Below, piece by piece: positions 39,071-48,443 of a stretch of DNA of 64,000 nt. Numbering within the stretch: the stretch's first letter is position 1; every line of letters begins with the position of its first letter. Source of the stretch: JBPBQZ01 sp050955105 (lineage in GTDB: Bacteria > Pseudomonadota > Gammaproteobacteria > Burkholderiales > Burkholderiaceae); the NCBI GenBank assembly GCA_050955105.1, contig JBPBQZ010000085.1, positions 70,600-134,599 on the forward strand. The letters are read 5' to 3'. Below the pieces are notes generated by a model, which worked only from the letters and a program-made list of their open reading frames with translations, did not search any database and was not told the origin of the DNA. The translations under genes were made by a program, and so were the position numbers.

Positions 39071-41203
39071 TCAGTTCGAGGATAGTTTCGCCAACAGCGT
39101 GGCCTGCGCGCTGCGCGCCACCTTGCCCGGCTTGCGGCGCCGGTATTGGCCGTCGCTTTGCATCACCCAGGCGAACTGATTGTCGCCGAGAAATACCGAT
39201 AAGCCTTCCGCGATGACGCGCCGTTTCAGGCGCTTGTCAGTAAGCGGGAAGGCGACTTCGACGCGCCGGAAGAAGTTGCGGTCCATCCAGTCGGCGCTCG
39301 ACAGGAACACGTGCTCGGCGCCGTCAGCGTAGAAATAGAAAATGCGATGGTGCTCGAGGAAGCGGCCGACGATCGAGCGCACGGTGATGTTGTCGGAAAT
39401 CCCGGGAACGCCTGGTTTCAACGAACACACGCCGCGCACGATCAAGTCGATTTTCACACCGGCCTGCGACGCTTCGTACAGTTCGGCGATCAGCGATGGT
39501 TCCAGCAGAGCGTTCATTTTTGCGACGATGCGCGCCTTGCGGCCGGCGCGCGCTGCCTCGGCTTCGGCGCGCACCGCTTCCGTAAGCTTGGCGTGCAAGG
39601 TGAAGGGCGATTGCCACAGGCGGTTCAGCCGATACTCGGCGCCGATGCCGGTGAGCTGCAGGAACACATGATGGGCGTCTTCGCAGGTGCGTTCGTCAGA
39701 CGTGATCAGGCCGAAATCGGTGTAAAGGCGCGCGGTGCGCGGATGATAGTTGCCGGTGCCGAGGTGCACATAGCGTCGTAACTGACTTTGACCGTTCTTC
39801 ATGGTACGGCGCACGATCAGCATCATTTTCGCGTGGCATTTATGCCCGACCACGCCGTACACCACGTGTGCGCCAGCGCGTTCCAGCTGCGCGGCCCAGT
39901 TGATGTTGGTTTCCTCGTCGAAGCGCGCCAGCAGTTCCACTACTACCGTCACTTCCTTGCCGTTGCGCACCGCCTGCATCAACGCGTCCATCAGCGGCGA
40001 CTCGGCACCGGTACGGTAGATGGTCTGCTTGATCGCTACCACGTATGGGTCTTTGGCGGCTTGCAGCAGCAGTTCCAGCACCGGCTCGAAGCTTTCGTAA
40101 GGGTGGTGCAGCAGGATGTCGCCCTGGTCGATCACCTCGAACAGGTTGGCTGCGGTCGCTTGGCCGATGCGCCGCGGCATCGATGGCACATGCGAGGCGA
40201 ATTTGAGATCCGGACGGTCGACCATTTCCGGCAACTGCATCAGGCGCACCAGGTTCACTGGACCATCGACCCGATAGCAATCGTTGTCCCCCAGGCCCGA
40301 CTCGTCGCGCAGCCGCCGCAGCAGCGCCGACGGAGTATCGGCCGATACCTCCAGCCGCACCGCATTGCCCAGGTGACGCGCGGACAATTCGCCTTGCAGC
40401 GCGATCCGCAAATTGGTGATTTCGTCTTCGTCGACGAATAGCTCGCTATTGCGCGTGACGCGGAATTGATTGCAGCCCAGCACCGTCAGCCCATGGAACA
40501 ATTGGCCGACGAAGCGTTGCATAAAGGAGCTCAGCAGCACGAAACCGTGCGCGAATGGCGATAGCTCCGAGGGCATGCGCACCAGCCGCGGCAAGGCGCG
40601 CGGCGCCGGCACGATGCCAAGCAACGCCTGTCGACCGAAGGCATCGCGGCCAGCCAGCTCGACCGCGAAGTTCAGGCTTTTATTGAGAACGCGTGGGAAG
40701 GGATGCGCCGGATCGAGCCCGATCGGCGTCAGCACCGGCAAGATCTCGTCTCGAAAATAGGCGCTGGCCCATGCCAATTGCTCGTCGTTCAGCGCGTCGG
40801 CGTCGAGAAAACCGATGCCTTCCAGTTCGAGCGCCGGCAGGATGTCGTCTTGCAGCATTGAATACTGCCTTTTCACCAAGGTTTTGGCGCGCTCCGACAC
40901 CACCGAGTACAAATGCGGCAGCGACAGGCCGTCGGGCGTGAGCACATCGGGGGTGTCGCGCAGTTGTTCGCGCAATCCCGCCATACGCACTTCAAAAAAC
41001 TCGTCCAGATTGCTGCTGGCGATGCAGAGAAATTTGAGACGTTCGAGCAGCGGCACGCGCGGATCTTCAGCCTGCGCCAGCACGCGTTCGTTGAAGGCGA
41101 GAATGCCCAACTCGCGGTTCAGCAGCGGGCATTTGGACGAAACCTCGGGCGCCAGCGAATGCGCGAGGGGTGAAAAAAGCGGCAAGGGCGTGGTGGCTGA
41201 CAC
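39071..41203 (-). CDS. ppk1: polyphosphate kinase 1
   Basis: PPK1 polymerises the gamma-phosphate of ATP into inorganic polyphosphate, reversibly. The 710-residue protein has the N-terminal SLLNRELGILAFNERVLAQAEDP-like start region (LLNRELGILAFNERVLAQ), the PLD-like C-terminal domains with HVVYGVVGHKCHAKM (autophosphorylated His) and YVHLGTGNYHPRTARLYTD, and DRNFFRRVEVAFPL. The length is normal. It is divergent from ppx; a three-unit Pho-box array lies between them. Confidence 0.96.
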   Translation of the reverse strand: MSATTPLPLFSPLAHSLAPEVSSKCPLLNRELGILAFNERVLAQAEDPRVPLLERLKFLCIASSNLDEFFEVRMAGLREQLRDTPDVLTPDGLSLPHLYSVVSERAKTLVKRQYSMLQDDILPALELEGIGFLDADALNDEQLAWASAYFRDEILPVLTPIGLDPAHPFPRVLNKSLNFAVELAGRDAFGRQALLGIVPAPRALPRLVRMPSELSPFAHGFVLLSSFMQRFVGQLFHGLTVLGCNQFRVTRNSELFVDEDEITNLRIALQGELSARHLGNAVRLEVSADTPSALLRRLRDESGLGDNDCYRVDGPVNLVRLMQLPEMVDRPDLKFASHVPSMPRRIGQATAANLFEVIDQGDILLHHPYESFEPVLELLLQAAKDPYVVAIKQTIYRTGAESPLMDALMQAVRNGKEVTVVVELLARFDEETNINWAAQLERAGAHVVYGVVGHKCHAKMMLIVRRTMKNGQSQLRRYVHLGTGNYHPRTARLYTDFGLITSDERTCEDAHHVFLQLTGIGAEYRLNRLWQSPFTLHAKLTEAVRAEAEAARAGRKARIVAKMNALLEPSLIAELYEASQAGVKIDLIVRGVCSLKPGVPGISDNITVRSIVGRFLEHHRIFYFYADGAEHVFLSSADWMDRNFFRRVEVAFPLTDKRLKRRVIAEGLSVFLGDNQFAWVMQSDGQYRRRKPGKVARSAQATLLAKLSSN

Positions 41204-41285
41204 GGGGGAATTTTGGAGGCTTCAAACTAGGTGAGGGACGCGACGCATGCAAGGCGCGCTAATACCCTAGGGTCGCACATTTTCG

Positions 41286-41313
41286 TGTCATGTTGATGTC
41301 ACGCCTGTGTCAT
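41286..41313. promoter_or_regulatory. three-unit Pho-box array between ppk1 and ppx
   Basis: TGTCAT (41286-41291), TGTCAC (41297-41302) and TGTCAT (41308-41313) occur in the same orientation at exact 11-base steps. This matches the 11-base direct-repeat organisation of PhoB sites. It is 83 bases upstream of ppk1 and about 125-150 bases upstream of ppx, so PhoB could control either or both. Confidence 0.75.
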
Positions 41314-41436
41314 CCGCTCGACATCGTTTTTATGCATCGTGCGGGCAGCCGACGCGCAGCGTTGCCGCGAGCCCATGCTGACACGCCTCGGCGTCGCCGA
41401 CGTTACAATCCCGCACTCAGACGCCGGAGAGTTCCC

Positions 41437-43020
41437 ATGGCAGGTCGATCATCCGTGCCAGACCCGCCAAGTGCGCGTGCTCTCAAAATCCAGACAGATT
41501 CACCCATATCTATGGCAGAAACACCGAAGCTGCTGGCCGCTGTCGACCTTGGTTCGAACAGTTTTCGCTTGATCGTCGGGCGTTTGGAAGAAACCGAGGC
41601 GGGTAGCCAAATCTATGCGACCGATGCGCTGCGCGAGTCGGTGCGGCTAGCGGCGGGGCTCAGCGGCGACAAGAATCTCGACGCCGCTTCGATGATGCGC
41701 GGTTGGACCGCACTCGAACGTTTTGGCGAACGCCTGCGCGACTTCACCGGCGAGCAAGTGCGGGCGGTTGCTACCAATACGCTGCGCGTGGCGAAAAACG
41801 CGCCGGAATTCCTGGCCGGCGCGACGGATGCGCTGGGTTTCCCGATCGAAGTAATCGCCGGGCGCGAAGAGGCGCGGCTGATCTACGCGGGCGCGGCGCA
41901 CACCGTGCCGATGGTGGCCGGCAACCGCCTGGTAGTCGATATTGGCGGCGGTTCCACCGAATTCATCGTCGGTAAAGACTATGAACCGCTGGAAATGGAA
42001 AGCCTGTACATCGGCTGTGTCAGCCATAGCCGGCAGTTCTTTCCGAGCGGCAACGTCGACGATTATTCGATGCGGCAAGCCGAATTAGCGGCGCGCCGTG
42101 AGATCCAGATCATCGCGGCGGCGTATCGCGATCTCGGCTGGCAGCAGGCGATCGGCTCGTCGGGCACGGCGCGCGCGCTGGCCGACCTGCTGGAAAGCAA
42201 CAAACTCAACGATAGCGGCGTGACGCACGGCATCACGCGCGGCGGCTTGCGGCAACTGAAGCGCCTGCTGATCAGCGCGGGCAACGTCAACCGGCTGTCG
42301 CTCGAAGGCCTGAAGCCTGATCGCATTCCGGTACTGGCGGGCGGCCTCGCGATCATGCTGGCGGTATTCGACGAATTGCAGGTGGAGCACGCGGAAGTGA
42401 CCGACGGCGCGTTGCGGCTGGGTGTGCTGTATGACTTGATCGGCCGTACGCGCGAGCGCGATATGCGCACCGTGACGGTGGAAAGCTTTATGCGCCGCTA
42501 CGCGGTGGATCGTATTCAGGCGGAGCGCATTGGCCGCATGGCGACCGAGTTCTATCGACAGATTGCGCCGCCCGACTCGCAGCAACGCGCGAACGACGAG
42601 CTGTTCCTCGGCTGGGCGGCGGCGCTGCATGAAATCGGCTTGTCGATCTCGCACAGTGCCTATCACAAGCATTCCGCTTATGTGACCAGCAATGCGGATA
42701 TGCCCGGGTTTTCACGCACCGATCAGGCGCGGCTGGCGGCGTTGGTATTGGGCCATGCCGGCAAGCTCGGCAAACTGGCGAACAGCGCGCCGGTGGATTG
42801 GCGGCTGGTGTTCTGCCTGCGGCTCGCGGTGCTGGTGTGCCGGCGGCGCAGCGATGCGGACTTGCCCAACATCAAGGTCAGCATCGATCGCGGTTTCGAC
42901 GTCAAGCTGCCGAAATCCTGGAGCGATCTGAATCCGCTTACCGACTACAGCCTGCAACAGGAAGCGGCCGAATGGCAACGTATCGGCCGGCCATGGCGGC
43001 TGGTGTATTCGAAGGGGTGA
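41437..43020 (+). CDS. ppx: exopolyphosphatase (Ppx/GppA family)
   Basis: Ppx removes terminal phosphates from polyphosphate and (in the GppA branch) can hydrolyse pppGpp. From the ATG at 41437, which has GGAGAG 5-6 bases upstream, it is 527 residues. An internal ATG at 41512 (MAETPKLLAAVDLGSNSFR) is at the family start but lacks a ribosome site. The actin-fold phosphate motifs are AAVDLGSNSFRLIV, REEARLIYAGAAHT and LVVDIGGGSTEFIVG; the C-terminal HD-like domain begins around residue 330 (LGWAAALHEIGLSISHSAYHKHS). Confidence 0.93.
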   Translation: MAGRSSVPDPPSARALKIQTDSPISMAETPKLLAAVDLGSNSFRLIVGRLEETEAGSQIYATDALRESVRLAAGLSGDKNLDAASMMRGWTALERFGERLRDFTGEQVRAVATNTLRVAKNAPEFLAGATDALGFPIEVIAGREEARLIYAGAAHTVPMVAGNRLVVDIGGGSTEFIVGKDYEPLEMESLYIGCVSHSRQFFPSGNVDDYSMRQAELAARREIQIIAAAYRDLGWQQAIGSSGTARALADLLESNKLNDSGVTHGITRGGLRQLKRLLISAGNVNRLSLEGLKPDRIPVLAGGLAIMLAVFDELQVEHAEVTDGALRLGVLYDLIGRTRERDMRTVTVESFMRRYAVDRIQAERIGRMATEFYRQIAPPDSQQRANDELFLGWAAALHEIGLSISHSAYHKHSAYVTSNADMPGFSRTDQARLAALVLGHAGKLGKLANSAPVDWRLVFCLRLAVLVCRRRSDADLPNIKVSIDRGFDVKLPKSWSDLNPLTDYSLQQEAAEWQRIGRPWRLVYSKG

Positions 43021-43156
43021 GCGCGGCCACTGCAGATGCACGGCGCCGGGTCGGCTGCACGTCTGGGTCGGCGTGGCGCAGGGCTGGCCATGAACCTTCG
43101 ATGACGGTCATATCAGTTGACGCGGGACACCCCCTTCCATACAATGGCCGGCTTGT

Positions 43157-43233
<77 letters not shown>

Positions 43234-43243
43234 CCAGTATTCA

Positions 43244-43280
43244 GGGGTTACTCGTTAAGTCGGGTAACCCCTTTTCTTTT
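43244..43280 (+). terminator. Rho-independent terminator after tRNA-Pro
   Basis: GGGGTTAC (43244-43251) pairs with GTAACCCC (43264-43271), then TTTTCTTTT. It lies 10 bases after the CCA end. Confidence 0.8.
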
Positions 43281-43444
43281 ATGTGCCGCTCAATTGGCAC
43301 CGACTCGACGGAGCGCCGGGGTCATCGATCCCGATTTATCCAGTTCCGCTTGCGCCTTTAGCTGCGTACCGCCGCGCGTGATAGCCTTACTTCCTGTTTC
43401 TTGCTCTATCCCCGCCTGTAGAAGTCTAAAAATTGGAGCGGTTT

Positions 43445-43987
43445 ATGGACAGCAAATCCCAGGGCGCAGATGCCGATCGCGGCGAGCAGTTAATGCCGTA
43501 TCAGTACCCGAATCCCGTCAATGCTTTACCCGAAATCGTCATCGGCAGTGCCATCCCTACCGACGAGCGCTTATGGGTCCCGCAAGCCAAAGACGTTTCG
43601 TTTCGGCCCTTGTGCTTGAACGCGAGTCAGGGCTACTGGATGAATCTCCTTCGTGTTCGCAAGTCGGGGGTGCTCAACCGGCATCGCCATCCGCAAGCGG
43701 TTCATGGCTTTGTGCTAAAGGGGCGCTGGCGTTATCTTGAGCACGCTTGGGAAGCGACCGCGGGCAGCTATGTATTCGAGCCACCGGGCGAGACGCACAC
43801 GCTGTTTGTGCCACCCGACGTCGAAGAGATGATCACGTATTTCCAGGTGAACGGCGTGATGTACTACGTCGATCCATGGGGTAAGACCATCGGCTACGAA
43901 GATGTTTTTACCAAGATCGAGATGTGCCGCAAGCATTTCGAAGAGGTTGGTCTTGGCGCTGATTACGTTGATCAGTTTATTCGGTGA
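43445..43987 (+). CDS. cupin dioxygenase, 2,4'-dihydroxyacetophenone dioxygenase-like
   Basis: A 180-residue cupin resembling 2,4'-dihydroxyacetophenone dioxygenase, which cleaves an aromatic ketone C-C bond with non-haem iron. The cupin motifs are LNRHRHPQAVHGFVLKG (three His of the metal site, residues ~80-90) and FEPPGETHTLFVPPDVEEM (motif 2 with the fourth ligand His). The ATG at 43445 has GGAG 7 bases upstream. The substrate is inferred from family resemblance only. It lies between tRNA-Pro and a fasciclin gene, with no pathway partners. Confidence 0.75.
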   Translation: MDSKSQGADADRGEQLMPYQYPNPVNALPEIVIGSAIPTDERLWVPQAKDVSFRPLCLNASQGYWMNLLRVRKSGVLNRHRHPQAVHGFVLKGRWRYLEHAWEATAGSYVFEPPGETHTLFVPPDVEEMITYFQVNGVMYYVDPWGKTIGYEDVFTKIEMCRKHFEEVGLGADYVDQFIR

Positions 43988-44177
43988 TCGATCCGACTTC
44001 GATTATGGCAAGGAATATCCGATAAAAGCACGTCGTCCGCATCGATCCTTAATCTGCGTGGTTCCAAGATCATTTCTCGAAAATGGTAAACCACGCATCC
44101 ACTCCGATCCGTCTCCCGTATAAGTAGCAACACCAGGCCAACTGGCACGGGGTTCTAACTAAGACAAGGAGACGGAA

Positions 44178-44732
44178 ATGCGCAAATTGGCGATGGGTTT
44201 GGGGATGGCGTTGGTGTTGGCAAGCTCGGCGACGTTTGCCGCGAACAACACCGTCATGGTGGGCGGTCAGGCCATGTATCCGACGAAAGATATCGTCGAC
44301 AATGCAGTGCACTCGGCGGATCACACCACGCTGGTCGCGGCGGTCAAGGCTGCCGGCTTGGTCGATACCTTGAAGGGCGCTGGCCCGTTCACGGTATTCG
44401 CGCCGACCAACGAAGCCTTCGCGGCGCTGCCGGCCGGTACGGTCGATACGCTGGTCAAGCCTGAGAACAAGGCGACCTTGACGAAGATCCTGACCTATCA
44501 CGTGGTTCCGGGTCGGCATGATTTCAAATCGCTGGCTATGGTGATTCATGCCGGTGGCGGCACGGCGCAATTGGCAACCGTCAGCGGCGGCATGCTGACG
44601 TTCACGATGAATGGCCCGCACAATATCGTGGTTGCCGACGAGCAAGGCAATACTTCAGCGATCTCGACCTATGACGTCTATCAAAGCAATGGCGTGATCA
44701 TGGTCGTCGATAAAGTGTTGATGCCCAAGTAA
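44178..44732 (+). CDS. exported fasciclin-domain protein
   Basis: A 184-residue protein with a signal peptide (residues 1-22, ATFAAN cleavage) and a single FAS1 domain (about 37-182): conserved FTVFAPTNEAFAALPAGTVDTLV, LTKILTYHVVPG and the C-terminal SNGVIMVVDKVLMPK. FAS1 domains mediate adhesion and are found in many secreted bacterial proteins. AAGGAGA lies 7 bases before the ATG. It is convergent with the hydrolase gene. Confidence 0.88.
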   Translation: MRKLAMGLGMALVLASSATFAANNTVMVGGQAMYPTKDIVDNAVHSADHTTLVAAVKAAGLVDTLKGAGPFTVFAPTNEAFAALPAGTVDTLVKPENKATLTKILTYHVVPGRHDFKSLAMVIHAGGGTAQLATVSGGMLTFTMNGPHNIVVADEQGNTSAISTYDVYQSNGVIMVVDKVLMPK

Positions 44733-44842
44733 TCGAGAGGTAAGTCAAGCATCCTTGAAGGGGCCGGCGAATATCGTAGTCCTAAATTAAGATGACGGAC
44801 TTTTCGGCGCTTGCTGCGTTGATGGGATGGAGCGCGTACCGA

Positions 44843-44871
44843 GGAAGCCGTGGACTGTGTCCACGGCTTCC
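44843..44871. terminator. perfect 13-bp hairpin between convergent genes
   Basis: GGAAGCCGTGGAC (44843-44855), TGT loop, GTCCACGGCTTCC (44859-44871). It has no clear T-run on either side but lies between the convergent fasciclin and hydrolase genes, where a bidirectional stop is expected. Confidence 0.45.
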
Positions 44872-44913
44872 TTGCGTCATCGCGCGGCGTGAGGTCTGCT
44901 GCGTATCTGCCGT

Positions 44914-45558
44914 TTAGCGGCGTGCGTCCAATTCGGCCAATCGTATTGGCGCTGCGCCGTCGCTGCGCGGCGGGCGCTGATGCAAGCGGCGCCGGGGACG
45001 AACGATATCGGCATCGCGGATCAGCGTGTCGACCATGCGCTTGCCTTCCGGCCAGGCGCCGAATCCTGAACTGACGTTGATGTGTCCCGCTGCGCCGAGG
45101 TTGACGAAGCGGCTGCCCCACGTAGCGGCCAAGGTACGCGCCGCTTCGAGCGTCATCCATGGATCGTTTTCGCTGCCGACGACGATCGAGGGCACCGGTA
45201 GTGGCGCGCTCAGTATCTGCGTATCGATGCCGAAGCGGGCGGGGCTTGCGGGGGCCACCAACAAGGCACCGATTACATTATGAGAAATCTTGCGCAGCGC
45301 ACTGGCGCCGGCCAGGCAGCCGAAACTATGTGCAACCAGGATGACCGGGCCTGGAATGGCCGCAATCGAGCGCGCGGTGATCTCCGACCATTGCGTGAGC
45401 TCCGGCTCATCCCAATTGCGCTGCACCACGCGCGCCGTATCAGGAAATTGTTGTTCGAGCCAACTTTGCCAATGCGATGGCTCACTGCCGCCGCGTCCGG
45501 GCACCGTGAGTACGCAGGGCGAAGCCATCCCGTTTGTCGCCATGGTCGCAAAGGCCAT
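44914..45558 (-). CDS. RBBP9/YdeN-family alpha/beta hydrolase
   Basis: A 214-residue serine hydrolase of the RBBP9/YdeN type. The nucleophile is in VAHSFGCLAG, the acid is Asp in GSENDPWMT and the base is His in GHINVSSG, with the family N-terminus VLTVPGRGGSEPSHWQSW. The start at 45558 has GGGAGGA 5 bases upstream, better than the ATG at 45690. About 30 basic residues follow the catalytic core. The natural substrate is unknown. Its start is about 107 bases from the stop of the CysB-like gene on the same strand. Confidence 0.85.
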   Translation of the reverse strand: MAFATMATNGMASPCVLTVPGRGGSEPSHWQSWLEQQFPDTARVVQRNWDEPELTQWSEITARSIAAIPGPVILVAHSFGCLAGASALRKISHNVIGALLVAPASPARFGIDTQILSAPLPVPSIVVGSENDPWMTLEAARTLAATWGSRFVNLGAAGHINVSSGFGAWPEGKRMVDTLIRDADIVRPRRRLHQRPPRSDGAAPIRLAELDARR

Positions 45559-45664
45559 TAGTCCTCCCGCGGCTGGGTTGCCGTCAACTTGTTGCGTGCT
45601 GTCGCCCGCGGCTTGCCGTGCCGCACGATACGCTTGCGGCACATCTGGCTCAGGCCGCGTCAGC

Positions 45665-46591
45665 TCACGCAGGTTGTGCCAAGCCTTCATAGATATCCGC
45701 TTCCTTGAGGTGCGGAGCCAGCATTTCGATCAAGCGATAGGCATAGGCGCGCAGATAGACGCCCTTGCGCAAGCCGATGCGTGTGGTGTTCGACGCGAAG
45801 AAACCATCGGTCTTGAGGATCACCAGATCGCTATCTTTGCGCGGGTCGATCGCCATAGCCGCGAGGATGCCGACGCCGAGCCCGACTTGCACATAGGTCT
45901 TGATGACGTCGGCGTCGATCGCGGTCAAGACGATGTCGGGCGACAGGCCGGCTTTTTCAAAAGCCGCGTCGATATGCGGACGGCCGGAGAACTCGTGGTC
46001 GTAGGTGATGATCGGATACGCGGCAATATCTTCGAGCGTGAGGTCGGCTTTCTGCGCGAGCGGATGACTGTGCGGTACCGCCACCACGTGCTGCCATGTG
46101 TAGTAGGGGAACGTCGCAATATCGGGATAACGGTCGATTGCTTCGGTGGTAATGCCGATGTCGGCCTCGCCGCTCAGCACCATTTGCGCAATCTGCGTCG
46201 GGCTGCCCTGACGCAGCGCCAGCGCTACCTTCGGGAAGGTCTCGCGGAATTTCTCGATCACCGGCGGCAGCGCATAGCGCGCCTGCGTGTGCGTGGTGGC
46301 CAGCACCAGTCGACCTTGTTCTTGCGACGAGTAGTGGCTGGCTGCGCGCCGCAAGTTTTCAGTGTCCAGCAGAATGCGCTCGATCAGTTGCAGCACGTTC
46401 TTGCCCGGCTCGGTGAAGCCCGTCAGGCGTTTGCCACGGCGTACGAAGATATCGACGCCGAGTTCGTCCTCCAGATCTTTGATCTGTTTGCTCACCCCGG
46501 ATTGCGAGGTGTACAAGACGTTGGCGACTTCCGTTAAATTGAGATTACGGCGCGCCGCTTCGCGAACGAAGCGCAGTTGCTGGAAGTTCAT
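45665..46591 (-). CDS. cysB: CysB/SsuR-type LysR-family regulator of sulfur metabolism
   Basis: CysB-type LysR regulators respond to sulfate or acetylserine and control cysteine, sulfate and sulfonate genes. The 308-residue protein has the winged helix MNFQQLRFVREAARRN, YTSQSGVSKQIKDLEDELG, and the CysB-specific effector-domain block ATTHTQARYALPPVI, QGSPTQIAQMVLSGEADIGI and AIDADVIKTYVQVGLGVGI. Whether it is CysB proper or the closely related SsuR/Cbl cannot be settled here. It is divergent from a YeiH-type anion exporter and its upstream DNA has an AT-rich palindrome. Confidence 0.85.
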   Translation of the reverse strand: MNFQQLRFVREAARRNLNLTEVANVLYTSQSGVSKQIKDLEDELGVDIFVRRGKRLTGFTEPGKNVLQLIERILLDTENLRRAASHYSSQEQGRLVLATTHTQARYALPPVIEKFRETFPKVALALRQGSPTQIAQMVLSGEADIGITTEAIDRYPDIATFPYYTWQHVVAVPHSHPLAQKADLTLEDIAAYPIITYDHEFSGRPHIDAAFEKAGLSPDIVLTAIDADVIKTYVQVGLGVGILAAMAIDPRKDSDLVILKTDGFFASNTTRIGLRKGVYLRAYAYRLIEMLAPHLKEADIYEGLAQPA

Positions 46592-47030
46592 GGCAAGCCC
46601 GTTAGCATTTTTGATCTATGGACGCGAGTCTTTCATAAGACTTTGATAACTTAAAATGTTTAAATATAATTAAACAAGACATTTAAGTTATATAAGCGCC
46701 ATAAGCGAGGTGCGGTCGGTTGGCTCAGCAGGCAACTCGCAGCCCGTGTTCGCGTGTTTCTCAAAATCGGCGAACTCGAGCGATCCAGGCATATCGATAT
46801 TTCGATTTATTGTTTGCGCCATGCCTCCGACGACCGTGTAATGCATAGGCGCAGCCCTGCCGTCGTCTGCCGCAGCCGTTTAGCTCTCCTTTCCGACAGC
46901 GACCGGGCGACGGTACGGGGCCGCCATCACGCTACGCTATTTCAGACCCATGAACCGCAGTGCGAAGGCTCGGCGCGATCGTTTCCACGAGTTCGCGAGC
47001 ACCGGTATTCAATTAAAAAAGGCAATAAAA
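46592..47030. other. divergent intergenic region between cysB and the YeiH-type exporter
   Basis: About 440 bases with no supported gene. The first 100 bases upstream of cysB are markedly AT-rich and hold a long imperfect palindrome; the rest is GC-rich and featureless apart from the exporter start. Confidence 0.5.
46646..46691. promoter_or_regulatory. long AT-rich palindrome, candidate LysR operator
   Basis: ATAACTTAAAATGT (46646-46659) pairs with ACATTTAAGTTAT (46679-46691), with a single-base bulge, around TTAAATATAATTAAACAAG. It lies 55-100 bases before the CysB-like start, the position expected for autoregulation or divergent control by a LysR protein. Confidence 0.5.
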
Positions 47031-48443
47031 ATGGCAACCACCGGCAGTCCTGCTGTCCCAGAAACCGTGTCGCCGCCGCCCGTCAATGGCTGGCGTGCCT
47101 TGTTCGCCACCGAAGATTGGTGGGCCGTTTGGCTGTCACTAGGCCTGGTAGTCATCGCCTATTTGTTGTTCGTCTCCGGCTCCAGCATTCAATGGCTGGC
47201 CGTGGCGCCGGCGAAATGGACCACGCTCGCACAGGCCGGCCAAGATTTCGCACATAAATTGCCGGCCTACATCGCGCTCTATGTTTTGTGGGCAGTACTG
47301 TTGGGCGTGGCGCTGCGCGTGCTGGGGCAACGTTTCTCACAATTCTTGCCTGCCTTCACCATCTTGTTTATCGCGGGCATCATCATTTTCGAGATCGGTG
47401 CGTGGGCGAGCGCTTCCAGGTTGAATCTCGAGCCGCCGCTGGTGGCGCTCGTGGCCGGCTTGATCATCGCGAATTTCACACGACTGCCGGCGTGGTTCGA
47501 ATCAGGGCTGCGGGTCGAGTTCTACATCAAGGTCGGCATCGTGCTGCTGGGCGCCACCTTGCCGTTCACTTTGCTGATCTGGGCGGGCCCGGTTGCCGTG
47601 GCGCAGGCGGCAATCGTTTCGCTGGTGACTTTTTTCGTGATCTTCCTGATCTCGCGCAAGCTCGGGCTCGATCCGCGCTTCGCGGCGGTGCTGGGCGTGG
47701 GCGGCGCGGTGTGCGGCGTCTCGGCGGCCATCGCAGTGTCCGGCGCGGTGCGCGCCAAGCGTGAAGATGCGTCGGTTGCGATCTCGCTGGTGATCGGCTG
47801 GGCCATCGTCATGCTGTTCGTGTTGCCGTTTGCCTCGCGCGCGCTGGGCCTGCCTACCGGCGTCGCGGGTGCGTGGATCGGTACTTCGGAGTTTGCCGAC
47901 GCGGCCGGTATCGCCGCCGCGCAGTCTTATGGTGATCTGGCGCGCCATGCCAACGGTGCGATCGCCGGTGCGCCCGATGCAGCGGTGCAAGCCTTCACGC
48001 TGATGAAGGTGGTCGGCCGCGATATCTGGATCGGCATCTGGGCATTCGTGTTGGCTTTGGTCGCGACCACGCGCTGGGAACGTCGCGACGGCGTGCAGAG
48101 CCATGCCGACGCTGGCGAAATCTGGCGGCGTTTTCCGAAGTTCGTGGTCGGTTTCGTGATCGCCTCGGCGTTTGTCACGTGGGTAACCAGCCATTACACG
48201 CTGGCGGATTACCGCACGGTGGTAACCCCGGCGCTGATTGCGCCGATCACGGCATTGCGTACCTGGGCCTTCATCTTCTGCTTTCTCAGCATCGGCTTGA
48301 GCACCAAGCTGAGCCGCTTGACCAAGGCTGGCAGCAAGCCGCTGGCCGCCTTCACCGTCGGTGTAATTGTCAATGTCGTGATCGGCTATGTGTTGTCGGT
48401 GTACGCGTTCGGCAACTTCTGGACCGCTTTGGGACAACCTTGA
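47031..48443 (+). CDS. YeiH/UPF0324-family putative sulfate/anion exporter
   Basis: YeiH-family proteins are multi-pass membrane proteins proposed to export sulfate or related anions after sulfonate catabolism. The 470-residue protein has about 10-11 membrane segments, the conserved LEPPLVALVAGLIIAN and VGIVLLGATLPFTL early, GVGGAVCGVSAAIAVSGAV in the middle and MKVVGRDIWIGIWAF later. The ATG at 47031 is near the family start. The divergent CysB-type regulator supports a sulfur role. A small ORF overlaps the stop. Confidence 0.85.
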   Translation: MATTGSPAVPETVSPPPVNGWRALFATEDWWAVWLSLGLVVIAYLLFVSGSSIQWLAVAPAKWTTLAQAGQDFAHKLPAYIALYVLWAVLLGVALRVLGQRFSQFLPAFTILFIAGIIIFEIGAWASASRLNLEPPLVALVAGLIIANFTRLPAWFESGLRVEFYIKVGIVLLGATLPFTLLIWAGPVAVAQAAIVSLVTFFVIFLISRKLGLDPRFAAVLGVGGAVCGVSAAIAVSGAVRAKREDASVAISLVIGWAIVMLFVLPFASRALGLPTGVAGAWIGTSEFADAAGIAAAQSYGDLARHANGAIAGAPDAAVQAFTLMKVVGRDIWIGIWAFVLALVATTRWERRDGVQSHADAGEIWRRFPKFVVGFVIASAFVTWVTSHYTLADYRTVVTPALIAPITALRTWAFIFCFLSIGLSTKLSRLTKAGSKPLAAFTVGVIVNVVIGYVLSVYAFGNFWTALGQP

